Shown here: piece by piece, positions 13,101 through 23,822 of the stretch
Position numbering within the stretch: the first letter of the stretch is position 1
How the letters are laid out: each line of letters starts with the position of its first letter
Assembly (NCBI GenBank): GCA_004794785.1
Contig: SJOL01001804.1
Coordinates: 109,423 to 173,422 of the forward strand
Source of the DNA: Opisthorchis felineus
Lineage: Eukaryota > Platyhelminthes > Trematoda > Opisthorchiida > Opisthorchiidae
Reading direction: 5' to 3'
Length of the DNA stretch: 64,000 nt
The notes under the pieces: model-generated
What the model saw: the letters and a program-made list of their open reading frames with translations, nothing else
What the model was told of the DNA's origin: nothing
Databases searched by the model: none
Translations under genes and position numbers: made by a program

Positions 13101-16100
13101 CAGGAGCTTCAGGTCCCTCTGAAGTTCATTACCTTTCCAAAGCTCTTACTGGGTGACCAAATTTTGTGTAAGGCGCGAACGTTTCACTGGCGGAAAAAAA
13201 GCCTGAAGGTTTATATAACTTACAAAACTGGCGGGATCGATAATGAATTTAACTTGCTGTTATTAGTTACTAAGCAAAATACATCGATAGGATAAGCTGC
13301 AATACCCAAGGAAATATGTTCTCGTTTGTGACCAAAAAGAGGTTATGTTACCGAAACAAATCTTGAAAGGCCATTAACATAATTTTCCTACATATTTCTT
13401 CAGGACTTTCAAGCTGTCAGGAACCCTATTCATTTCACAAGAGGTTTTACGGTTTTTTTCTTGACCAAAGAAGTTGAATCCTCTCAAAAAACGTCATTAA
13501 ATAAATAAATGGGCAAAACCACTGGGTTTTTAACAAAGTAAAAAATGTCGACCAAACCAGGTTGCAGTCTCATATTCAGTACAAGACTGTCAGTAATGTT
13601 TTAGATCTAACTAAACTTGGAATAAGTACTACCAAAATTGATTAGTCCTCTCCTATCTCTGACCAGCAGACGGGATGTTACCTTCTGGGCACCCATTTGT
13701 GCATTACAGAATTTTCATACGAAACTAGCTATCTTCAACGCTGGTGAGGTCAAGATGCAAAGGCGATTTCATTTGCGTAAGCATACTTCTAACATTACAT
13801 GGACAAAATATACAGAAGTTGCCAAATGTGATATAGTAAATGGAATATTTGTACTCGACGAACATACCAGAAGAGAAAATTGGACCGGTAGGTATTCATC
13901 AGGGCCGTTACAAGATTAATTTGCGGGTTGTGTTGCATCTCGTTCATCTGTCCGTACCCATCATAATATATAACGAGGCCTGCGCCAAAGGAAAGTTGAA
14001 AGTGTCCAGTTCGCTCTACTTTTAAGTGACTGCTTTAAATGCCGAAAATAATAGGCAGAAAATACAACCAACGGTAAAACCATCCTCAAATAACTTAACT
14101 ATCTAACAGCAGATTTTTGTGAACTAACAAACAAAATGTCCGATATTGGTTAGTTAATTTCGTTCGTTCATTTTATTTGACCGAGCAGATCAAATATTCG
14201 TTCAATTTCTTCTGACGGACTTTTGTATTTTTGTTTCAGTATCCATGACTTTGCTGATTGTTCGTCATTTGCACTAACTGTGTAGAAATGCTAAAAAACT
14301 AGAACTAGATTACCGCCCCTTGGGTTGTTTTTCTATGGATTACTGTTGACAGTACCCTATATAGGCTGCCCATCGGCTTATTCAGGGCTTTTTATGTAGA
14401 CATTTTTCAGCAAATAAAGCTGAGTGGACGGAGAGCACCTGACGTAGGATGCGCATTCCAGCCACCATTTTGAAAAGTTGTATCAATATACTTTCATGAG
14501 CTGAAACGGTCGGACGGCGACTTTTGTTTTTATCGGTGAAGTTGGACGAAAAATCGTCGTTGGACTTCTTATAAACAGGGAGAAGTGGATTTATCCTCAT
14601 TCAAAATGTCCATTGATCTAAAATGGTGATGCTTTCTATAGCTGTTGTGTTTATAAAAGGACGGTGTATTCTCCGCTGAGTTAAAATGGCATCTATCGAG
14701 CTTTTGCTTGGTGTGAATCTTGGTTAGAAGTTTCACCCAGTGGAAGTCACACACAATTTTGATGTACAGTTGCGGTCCTCCAGGCTAGACTTTTGGCTAC
14801 GAATGCGTTTTTCGAACGATGCGATTTCCTGCGCGTGCAATATAGCACTAGGAGTTGGACGTTATTTACGGAAAATTGGGGCTGTTTTCTGGAAGTGAAA
14901 TACGAAACCCCATTTCCAATAAAAGATTGCTGTGTATTTACACACGGAAAGAATGCATGGAAAAGCGGTTCATATTACTGGTTGCCCTTGGTGTTGAGGC
15001 AAACCAATGGAGCAGACTACGCAAAGCCCAGTTAATCCGAATTTGGTGAGTTCATTTGCAAAACAGCTGTCTTGACAGCATAAGCAACGTATGCTCAAAC
15101 AAAATGAGGTTTTCTGGAAATTTGTTAATTTCTTTTGCGCCGGAAATAAAGAATGCTGCTTCTTTAGGCAAACACAATAACTGTCATACTTTAGTTGTTG
15201 CTTCGCTGGAAACGTTATGTATTCAGCATTCAGGCGTAATATTGTGATGTTAAGACTGTGCGTTCTGGTTTTGGAAAATTTCGCAGCTGTACAGGGTAAA
15301 GCATTCAGTTGCTTCTTGTTTGGGTGAAAAATTGTTAGTGTGTGTATTCTTATTTCGGGTCCGCAGTGTCGGTATATGTAGATGTCCAACAGAATCAACT
15401 TCCACTGATGCGTGTGACAAGTTTCTGTCTGATAAGAGGATCTGGCGATGTGGAGCATTAATCCAACTCTGGTCCTGACTTTTCGACATGGAAAGAGGGT
15501 GGTTCCCAAATACGGCTTATGCACATGCTGTAAAATCACAAATTGCGCCAATTCCGCTCAAGTAGACAGTCCATGGAGGAAGTGCGCAAAGTCATGGGGT
15601 ATGTATCGCAGACAGAAACTTCCCATCAATATTCTTGCGTAATGTAGTCTTGACATCTTTATTACTCATCGCTACGAACCACTCACAGGATGAGCCGATA
15701 TTAGCAGAATCAGTTCTGGACCAAACATGTTTACCAGCAGCACCGTTTTGCGCTTTATAGGAATGACACTAGGGAATTCTTCTTTTGACATCCAAGTCAG
15801 CGTTGTGGGTTAAGTGCTAGAAATTTAGGCCGTCAACAAATAGCCGAAACAGATTGCGTAACGTGCGCTCAAGGGCAAAGCCTTATATCGCCGGTCCCAC
15901 AACATGCTCACTATTGTTCACGAAAAGTGGACCTAAATAAGGTGTCGTGAATCAGGCTGTTAAGGCAATCAAGAAGCCGGTTGCGTGCAGCCTAAAAGAA
16001 ATAAAAATGCCGTTAATATCTGGATAATAAGAAATGCGCCAAATGACTTAGAGAAGTTTACAAGAATATCAATGAAGACCACAGAGCTGACCCATTTACG

Positions 16101-16339
16101 TCAGTTGCGCCACCAATAACTCTCGTTATGGTTTTTGTTAGTGTTAATTATTCCAGTGCAATTTTATTGTTACCCATGGTTTCCATTTAAACTGTTGAAA
16201 TTTCACGAAAACGCATTTCGAGTCCTACTTTTTTCTAATCCAGTGCTCTAGCTGTCTTCTATCATACGACTACCAAACTATCCACTTCCAAACAAAGTCT
16301 AGTATGTCTTCGAAATACTACTCAGAAGTAAAGTGAACA

Positions 16340-16960
16340 ACATTGGCTGTTAGAGCATTAATTAGACAGAGTACTTATTCGAATAGAGCTGATCAGGCAG
16401 GGTCGATGTATAGAACGTGCCTGAATGGGAAGAGACGGAGAAGGGTAGTGATAGATAACCATGTGAGAAATATCCTTCAGCAGGACAGCAGCAGTTCATC
16501 AGCACATAAATCCGACCGGCCCTCAGGACATTGCGCTCAGCATAATACAGAACCTGCATGGCCATGAGGAACTCTAGAGGCTCGAATAAGATGGCAAAAG
16601 TCGAAGCAATGCGCCGTTTTGTTGGTCAGAATGAGATTCAGGTTAGAGGATAAGGGATTCCCATGAAAAGGAGAGCACAGAGCTACTAAACATGGATGGA
16701 TTAAAGAGGTTAGCATCAACGTAGAGGAGTTATTGAGTACAAACTTCCAGCAAAATAAGTGGAACAGTATACAGAACGGGATGCTCTGATGTTTTCATGG
16801 AAATAGAGTCCAGTGGTAACGGCGTGTGAGAAGGAGTGGCTGAACGCTGTCAGACAAATCGAAAGTTATATCGGGAAACCATCTATGAAATGGAGGCAAA
16901 AAGCTGTGGGAAACGATTAACTGGTTTCTGATGCAGTGGTTAAATGTACTCGTAGGTGAA
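16340..16960 (+). mobile_element. Purine-rich decayed coding-like block, possible retroelement relic
   Basis: About 600 bases with strong A/G excess on the plus strand. One frame reads in protein-like segments (PTGPQDIALSIIQNLHGHEE, TGCSDVFMEIESSGNG) broken by several stops. This looks like an old, decayed coding sequence. No domain is recognised. Confidence 0.25.
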
Positions 16961-19080
16961 GTAGGTGGGCAAAATTAGTGCTGCCCTTTTGAAGGACTCA
17001 GGTGAAATCGCACATCAACGTGCCAAATAATTGAGCGGAACTGCAATCCACAAGTATACCTCTGGTATTATGTTGCTTATAAAATCTTTAATCTCTGTAA
17101 CTCCTATTTTACCTTGTTGTCTGCCGTTTAGTTGCGCTCAGCCATATGTCTGCATTAGATGTGTGCCCAGATTTGCTCTCTCCCACAACTTAATAATGAT
17201 TTTAATTACCTTTTCCCAACCACCTGGAGAATTCCTTCAAGATTGCCTATTGGCTTATATTCTACTTTTCAACCGTGCAATTAGGACATTCTCTAGTGAA
17301 ATGTTGCTCAGCTCACATGACAATTTTTGGAGAAGTTCCAAACTGCATATCGTTATGCGGTGCTTCATGATGTCAACTTGTCTAGATGAAAGTATGCGTA
17401 TTCATAGCAAGGACAAAAATGTGACGGCCCGGTCAATTTGTTTTTAAAGCAGATTATTCCAAATTTTTATTGCAGGCTTCATATTATTGCTTTTTCAATA
17501 ATGTCATAAAAGCTCGCCGAATAAGGAAGTCATAACGGAAGTGGTCAGCTTCCTCACGTTCTTGGCAATATGCATTTCGAGTCGAAATGTACGACTGCCG
17601 TTAAAATTATTATTATGTTATTTATTAGATGCACAGGTGTAATTCATAACCTCATTCCCAGTTGGACCTTCCAGGGAACAGTGAGTGCCAATCTTATGAT
17701 AAGGTCTCAGTACCCTCTAATGAATCGACGCGAGCACTGGTTTCGGCGGCCTCTTTCGACAGGTTGTAGGAAAAAGCGATGGTGTCTATCAGCTTTCGGC
17801 ATATGTCTGAACAGCTTGGTTTACGTGACCGGAGGAAATAACAATGCCGATGCAGCAAACATCACGTGCAAAAGGCCAGTGTTCCTTTGGCATTTAACTC
17901 GTAAATATCGTCATCACAGCAGTCCATGACATACGGTTTTGAGAGGGTGCTAAGATAAACAATTACGGTCGACAAGGAGGTGAAAGAAAAAGCTCTGGAG
18001 AACAGCCACTGTACTTATTGCAACTCGTTGACGGTTTGCGCGGTAGTCTTGAATAGCATGCCAATTCAGAAGAATACTTTTCGATAAATGGACGATATCA
18101 TTTTGACAGACAGTTCTGCGTCAGTCTTACACAATTATACCCGTACGCTCTATTCACTGCTCGTAGTGACTTAAAGCATACTATCTTAAGGAAAAAATGC
18201 ATCGAGTGATATTGCAAAGGTTGTGCTCCAGCGGTGGAAACAGCACGGCAAAAATACACCGTTTTCAAATTCTCAGAGTAGGAGAAAATTTCAGCACTGA
18301 ATTTCCAATTTAACCGAGAGAATACACATATATGTTACCAGTAAAAATGTTAATGGGACGTATGGCTTTAGAGATACCTTAAAACCCAGGCCAGTAAGAC
18401 GGAGAACTAAATTTGCAGTCCGGTCACATGCTTCTTCAAAAAGGTAGTATAGTTCGACATCAGGATTCGAGCATCATTCTGTATGTATTGACCAACAATT
18501 CCGAATTCTTTGAGACTTCAACAAAATCCGTGGAGTGATAGTCACCATTTTTCATTTATTTGGTGATGCAAACTATTTCGGTCTGGGAAATACTCATGCC
18601 TTCTCTGTTTTATAACTTTTAGCTGACAGTTTGTTTCCCCTATAAAGCTGATAGCGAAATACCAAAACGTAACTTTTTTTTGTGCGCAGTCAATTTGATC
18701 TTTCCAAATAACTGGGACTTTCAATTGCACCAAATATCCATTATTGATGCTGTCAGTTTGAGAACTGCATATATGTCAAATTCTGAGGAAGCCGCACTAT
18801 GGGCACTATGGAAAATTCACCACACTGGATGAAACGACCCGGTTTTCCGTGTTCCTCATTTTTGGTCTTTGTCACATACCTTCCTAATGAAATATCCTAA
18901 ATAGTCTCCCTCTATAGTACAGTCTTGATATGAATAATCTCAATGAACCTGAAGGGTTCAGCAAAACGCAGTTCGTTTTCCGTCCAATAACGGTATGAAG
19001 AGTAGTCAAGATGCTGTCCAGAATATGTCGTTTACGATATAAACTCGCCTGAAAACCATTTGGTTAGCTCACCACTTTGC

Positions 19081-19102
19081 ACAGCACATGTACAGCACAT
19101 GT
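19081..19102. repeat. 11-bp perfect tandem duplication
   Basis: ACAGCACATGT twice in direct succession. Confidence 0.9.
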
Positions 19103-20310
19103 TATAAAGCGAGTTCTTGAAATGTTAACTGAAAATGCTCCTCTCAGTCCCATCGAAAGAGACTCATTCGGTCTAATAGTTTGCTACGCCCACCAATATC
19201 GAGACTCAAAACTTTTCCCGGGATTTCATTGCACACTATTTCAAAAAGAGAGGCTACCAGTCCAAATACTCTACGATAGCATTTTCCCGGAAAAAATAAA
19301 CCAGCTTGTTTAATAAAGGCAAACCACCCCATTATTTCACGTTGTTTTCTATTTAAAGACTTTGTGGAACAACTGACAAGGGTTCTTACTCTTGTGAAAA
19401 GGATGACTTTCCTCTGGACAACGCATGCAGATTTAGGAAGCCTTGAGTACCAAGCAAATCGTAAGGTTAAAAAGTGTTTAACGATGTTAAAAGCTCAATG
19501 TTCTTAAAAACACTGCGTCTAGTTGAGTCAGAATCGTGAGGTATGGCTACCGTCTGAATTTGGAGCGTGATGTCTTAGCTAAAACAAAACCGTTCAGGCA
19601 AACATAAGACTAATAAAGTGCTGAAAGTTGTTCGAAATACTGGGTTCCGGCAATCAGCCTGATGAGTAGGCAGTTGCGGCATACCACTACTTCACACTTC
19701 CTCCACCGCGGCAACAGTGTAAAACTTACTGAAAATCAGTAACATCCTTTTTCCAGCCGTTCAGACAATAAAACCAGGCGACCCAAAGGTATCATTACGC
19801 GTACGATGAGTTTTTGCAGCGAATGATCGTCATTTCTACAAGAACTCTGGCTCACTTTGATTGGTTAGTTCTCTTAATGACCTCGGCGACTTTCATTGAA
19901 GCCAAGCTCTCTGCCTTGTTTCGATGGCATGTTCTGCAACTGAAGGTGTGATATTGGCGGCAGAATCCAAGTTGCTTAAAAATGCCAGATCGTCACATAC
20001 AGACAAGCCTCTGCCAGAATTTCAAGTTCCTCTCTGTTTCACTCGTCGGTGTGAAGTTCTTCCAAACCGACATTATTGGTCTCCTTTTTCGTCTAAATTT
20101 CGATAACATCGATTGTGTGGTTCAGGTAGCCTTTCTCTCAAAATCCAGCTTGAATGGACTGGAGCTCCACATCCCGTTCATTGAGAATCAGATTTCTCAA
20201 CACTGTGGTACAGGAAACGTTGATAATTCGCGCTGTATGGAGCGAAGGCATACAAACTGAATTTTTTCCTCGTTCAGTTAGGTTGCCGTGCGATCCAATC
20301 AACCGGATTC

Positions 20311-20330
20311 ACTGGAATTCACTGGAATTC
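20311..20330. repeat. 10-bp tandem duplication
   Basis: ACTGGAATTC twice, with partial copies on both sides. Confidence 0.85.
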
Positions 20331-20934
20331 ACACTAGTAACGATAGCTGACCACGTATTCCTATTTGTACGCAAAGGACATTCAACAACAAAGCTTTAGA
20401 CTTTGTAAGAAGCCCCACAATGTTTTGTTTGTTTTTTTACAAATTATTATTACAGACTACTGTCTTCACAACTTTTGCATAAATAGGGCTTCTTACCATT
20501 AGTTTTCGCAGCCGTTTTAGTTTGGTCCTGAAGGTGTCAGCCAGTGTTGGGCCTACAGGAATATCCAGGGCTATAATCTCGGTTGACTTGAAAATTCTGC
20601 TTAGTTACCACACAGCTAGTTACGCTCTCTGAGAAATGAGATAAGTAAGGGGATAAAATGTAGGCGAAATTGCTTATACGAAACTTCAGCGGTGTCAATG
20701 CTAGGGACTGGGTGTCTCATGTTTGAAACAGGATTCCTCAAGGCGCTGTGAATGTTCGTAGGTGCTGCTAAATGACGTATCAGATTTGAAAATATCGTTT
20801 GACCATTTGGCTGTTTTTGAAGCAAGAGAGCCATCTATGTTTAGTCTAAGATAAACCAGCGCATTTACTTCATGAATCTTAAGTAAAATATACAACTGGA
20901 AGTATGAAAACCCATTGATCTGAAGTGATTTAAT

Positions 20935-21274
20935 TCAGTACGAGAAATGCCCATTCAGTAAGAGGGTATTTAAATTATATTTCGTTTTTTTCACATTTTC
21001 TGGTCGTTTGTCTGTGGAGATTTTCATTGGGTCAGATAAAATGTCGTCCAATTTCGAAACAAAATTTCTTTCGTCAACACTGAATGTACCAAATCCTTGT
21101 TCTGGTTTCAACAATCTGATGTCTTTCCTGTTTTCTACGTCCTGTACGGATTTTTGGATGAAATGCTCGGGTGCGTATCTGTAACCGATTGAAGTAGAAT
21201 AAGAACGGTTGCTCACATCCATCAGTTTTGCTTTAAACCCATTCGCTTTCGCGGAAGATGTGGGTTTTAAGCCC
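20935..21274 (-). CDS. Candidate 3' terminal exon, hydrophilic unknown protein
   Basis: The frame is open from a possible acceptor (AAACAG|GGGCTT) to a TGA stop, 113 codons including the stop. The product begins GLKPTSSAKANGFKAK, passes through RKDIRLLKPEQGFGTF and ends LLLNGHFSY. It is rich in K, D, E, N and S, unlike chance frames of this AT-rich sequence, which tend to be L/F/I/C-rich. An ATTAAA lies directly after the stop, which is close for a poly(A) signal. The acceptor has a weak pyrimidine tract, so the 5' edge is uncertain; an internal ATG at 21222 is an alternative start. No family is recognised. It lies about 1 kb downstream of the GPCR on the same strand but is not an extension of it. 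Confidence 0.45.
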
Positions 21275-22305
21275 CTGTTTGCTCGAATTTAGCCTCACCA
21301 CTCTTCCGGTTTACTTATTCTTGGGCGTTCTAGATTTCCTCTCAAAACAGCAAAAGCTTCAAGCTCCAAGCTTGCGAGTGCATTTTACTGTGATGCTATA
21401 GAATTTGGTAAATTTGATATCGAACATAGGTGCGAATTGCTTGCTGCGTGCATAATTCGTGATTTTGTTTTTTTGAAGCAGCCAAGTTTGGTTTTTGACA
21501 TATCAATATCAAACAGCCACCGACGTTCGGAATTAACTAGCTTGCCCCACAGATGGATTCGACGTGAAGATTTCGAGATATGAACAAGATAACTGCGTTA
21601 CAGAACACATCACTCGTAAAATCTCAATCAAGTTTTCCCTCGCAATTTTACGCCGAGTAGAATGCAAACGGTTGACATCCCGACTGAAGTCTCAGTACCG
21701 AGAATTCATTTTCTCAAGTTACTTTGGTCAATTTGGGGAGTGCAAATAGAACAACATATCTGCAAGGCGGTCATTTTAAACCCTTTCTGTAATTGACGTG
21801 TGAAAGGCAGCAAAACCACAAAACACGACAGAAATTGCGCAAAACGGGCCTAAATGTCTCCTTAGTTATTTAGTCAAAGGACTTCAACCACAAACAACCA
21901 GTCGCAAGTTTTTGATGTCCCCCCTGCTTAACCGCATGCTTCGTTTTTGGTAAAGTCATTCTAATGTGTAGAACAATACTGAGAAAAAATTCCGGATAAA
22001 CATATGCGTCATAAGCCACTTGACACTAGTTATCTTCTAGAAATATCAATAACTGTGTACTGCATAACTTTTCAAAATTTGCATATACAGTCAGATTCGA
22101 CATATCTCAAACAGTTACGCATGGTATGCTCCATGCATCACGCTTGTTGTGGGGAAACGCAAGTGCTCCAATATTTTCGGTCACAAGGAGATTCTTCAAA
22201 TTTATATGTGATGTGATTAAAATTGAAAGACTTGGCACACCTGTTTTTGAAGCTCGACAGAGCACTGTACATTAATACGCATACAGATCTGGTGCAAACA
22301 TCGAG
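21275..22305. other. GPCR 3' flank
   Basis: Holds the presumed GPCR 3' UTR. No AATAAA was seen on the minus strand in the first 300 bases after the stop. Nothing else recognised. Confidence 0.5.
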
Positions 22306-23814
22306 CTATTTTTTAGATTCAGATGAATGTGATGCATGGTTCCAGGTTTTTCGTCGAAATATGCAAAATAAATTATTAAATCCTCTTCGAACATCACGAA
22401 GTGAGTAGGCGTAAATAAATGGGTTAATACTGGAGTTAACGTAACCAAGCCACGTGAGAAGTGGGAACAAAATAGATTCATGTGACTGAGTCCAAGATGG
22501 TTGGATGCTTTTAAGTGTATTATACACAAAAAACGGTAGCCAGCAAACGATGAACACACCCATGATGATACCCAGAGTTTTGGCTGCCCGCTTTTCCTGC
22601 AAAAAACGATTGATACGTTTTTTGAAGCTAAACAATCTGGGTCTCCTATCACTTTGCAGGATTTCATCCTCACTGCAGTCTTGAGGATTGAGACCACCAC
22701 GGCATCGAAACACAAACGAAGCACAGCCACAGCACGTTTGACAGTTACACCGACAGCCCGAACGTTTCTCTAATTTGTGACTACTGTTCTTTAGTTTGGC
22801 AAACCGGACGTGCTTCATAGCAGATACTGGCCTTTCACAAGAGTCGGTGTGGATCTGTGGTGAAGCCAAAGCTATTTCCTCACAAGCCACTCTGCCCGAC
22901 GAACAAACATCGGAATAAGAGCTTGACCCCACCGCACGTGGTTCAGACGTTTCTCCGCTGGAAGTTTGAGCTGCAACACTCGATAACCACATGCTGGTGG
23001 TAGGTTTCTTAACCGGTTTACAGCTGCCACCCCGATGAACGCGGATAATCAAATCACCATTATTAAGTATTTTTACCCCACGTTCCAGTGATTTGAGTAC
23101 TTTTGTAGCCGATCTATAGATACGCCAGTAAACCACAATCATTACGACGAGAGGAATGTGAAAAGAGACACATGAAGACAAGAACAGATAAAGCTGGTTG
23201 TCGGGAAATACACAATCTGTTGTTGATACCGTGGGCGAGCTTTTCAGTTCGGTGCCTGTAGAAATGTGGGAACTATTCGTTGGCTTCTCCTTGTCACTCA
23301 GTGAAGCTCTCCACCAGACAATGGCTGGAAACGAGATAAGTGCAGAACAAATCCATGCACTGGCGATCATTATGATCGATCGTGAATGGGTCATTCTTGT
23401 CTGATAGCTAACAGGGTCAGAGACCGCAATATACCTCTCTACAGAAATAACGCATAGATTGAGTATAGATGCTGTGCAGCTCAAGACATCGAAAGCGTGC
23501 CATGTGTCACACCATCCTTGGCCGTAAGGCCACAATTCGAAAGTTGAATCATGGTTCATCTTCTGAGTGTAATCGTCCACATAACGCTGCCGCCAATATT
23601 CCACGATTGAAAAGGGCATAACCACCGTACCCAACAGTAGATCTGCGGCAGCTAGGGAGAAAATAAAACAATTTGTCACACTTTGTCTGAGGCGCGGCTC
23701 AAGTAGAATCGCTATCATAACCAACAGATTTCCGCCGATTGTTACACTGGTTAAGACACTCAACACAGCCACAACCATTTTATGCGTGAGACCTAATTCC
23801 AACAGAGGGTTCAT
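22306..23814 (-). CDS. Aminergic (dopamine/octopamine-like) class A GPCR, single exon
   Basis: A complete 502-residue rhodopsin-family receptor with seven membrane segments, acting at the plasma membrane. Visible landmarks (Ballesteros numbering inferred): GN in TM1 (N29), D58 in TM2, C102 and amine-binding D109 in TM3, ERY at 126-128 in place of DRY, W154 in TM4, C201 in extracellular loop 2, three TM5 serines S213/S214/S217 before P221, CWLPFF at 424-429, N432, W455 and Y458 in TM7, NPFIY at 464-468. D109, the TM5 serines and the TM6 aromatics are the classic catecholamine pocket. Loop 3 is very long (about residues 237-408) and the tail short (about 32 residues), as in D2-like, 5-HT1-like or alpha2-like Gi-coupled receptors. 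The start is the first in-frame ATG; an in-frame TGA lies 27 bases upstream, and the context has A at -3. The N-terminus is only about 12 residues. Octopamine, tyramine or serotonin remain possible ligands. Confidence 0.96.
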   Translation of the reverse strand: MNPLLELGLTHKMVVAVLSVLTSVTIGGNLLVMIAILLEPRLRQSVTNCFIFSLAAADLLLGTVVMPFSIVEYWRQRYVDDYTQKMNHDSTFELWPYGQGWCDTWHAFDVLSCTASILNLCVISVERYIAVSDPVSYQTRMTHSRSIIMIASAWICSALISFPAIVWWRASLSDKEKPTNSSHISTGTELKSSPTVSTTDCVFPDNQLYLFLSSCVSFHIPLVVMIVVYWRIYRSATKVLKSLERGVKILNNGDLIIRVHRGGSCKPVKKPTTSMWLSSVAAQTSSGETSEPRAVGSSSYSDVCSSGRVACEEIALASPQIHTDSCERPVSAMKHVRFAKLKNSSHKLEKRSGCRCNCQTCCGCASFVFRCRGGLNPQDCSEDEILQSDRRPRLFSFKKRINRFLQEKRAAKTLGIIMGVFIVCWLPFFVYNTLKSIQPSWTQSHESILFPLLTWLGYVNSSINPFIYAYSLRDVRRGFNNLFCIFRRKTWNHASHSSESKK

Positions 23815-23822
23815 TGTTTCAT
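23811..23822 (-). promoter_or_regulatory. Minimal upstream ORF overlapping the GPCR start codon
   Basis: Eight bases upstream of the receptor ATG is another ATG, read ATG AAA CAA TGA. Its stop overlaps the receptor start as ATGA. If this leader is in the mRNA, the three-codon uORF could lower initiation at the receptor or favour termination-reinitiation. The overlap is seen directly; the regulatory role is inferred. Confidence 0.5.

Larger units (their letters stand above)
9507..20934. other. Non-coding, no recognised gene
   Basis: Many 60-190-codon chance frames on both strands, including a 193-codon one at 14970-15551 with no domain or splice support. It contains the hairpin at 10101, the purine-rich block at 16340-16960, and duplications at 19081 and 20311. 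Confidence 0.55.

Noticed and set aside
14970..15551. 193-codon minus-strand open frame, the longest after the GPCR
   Set aside because: No domain, no good splice boundaries, competing frames on the other strand, and composition (H, C, L, T-rich) typical of a chance frame.
17570..17929. Kelch-like LVYVTGGNNN in a 119-codon frame
   Set aside because: One short match, no second repeat unit and no splice support.
19655..19690. CTGATGAG on the plus strand as a hammerhead core
   Set aside because: No GAAAC partner at the right distance.
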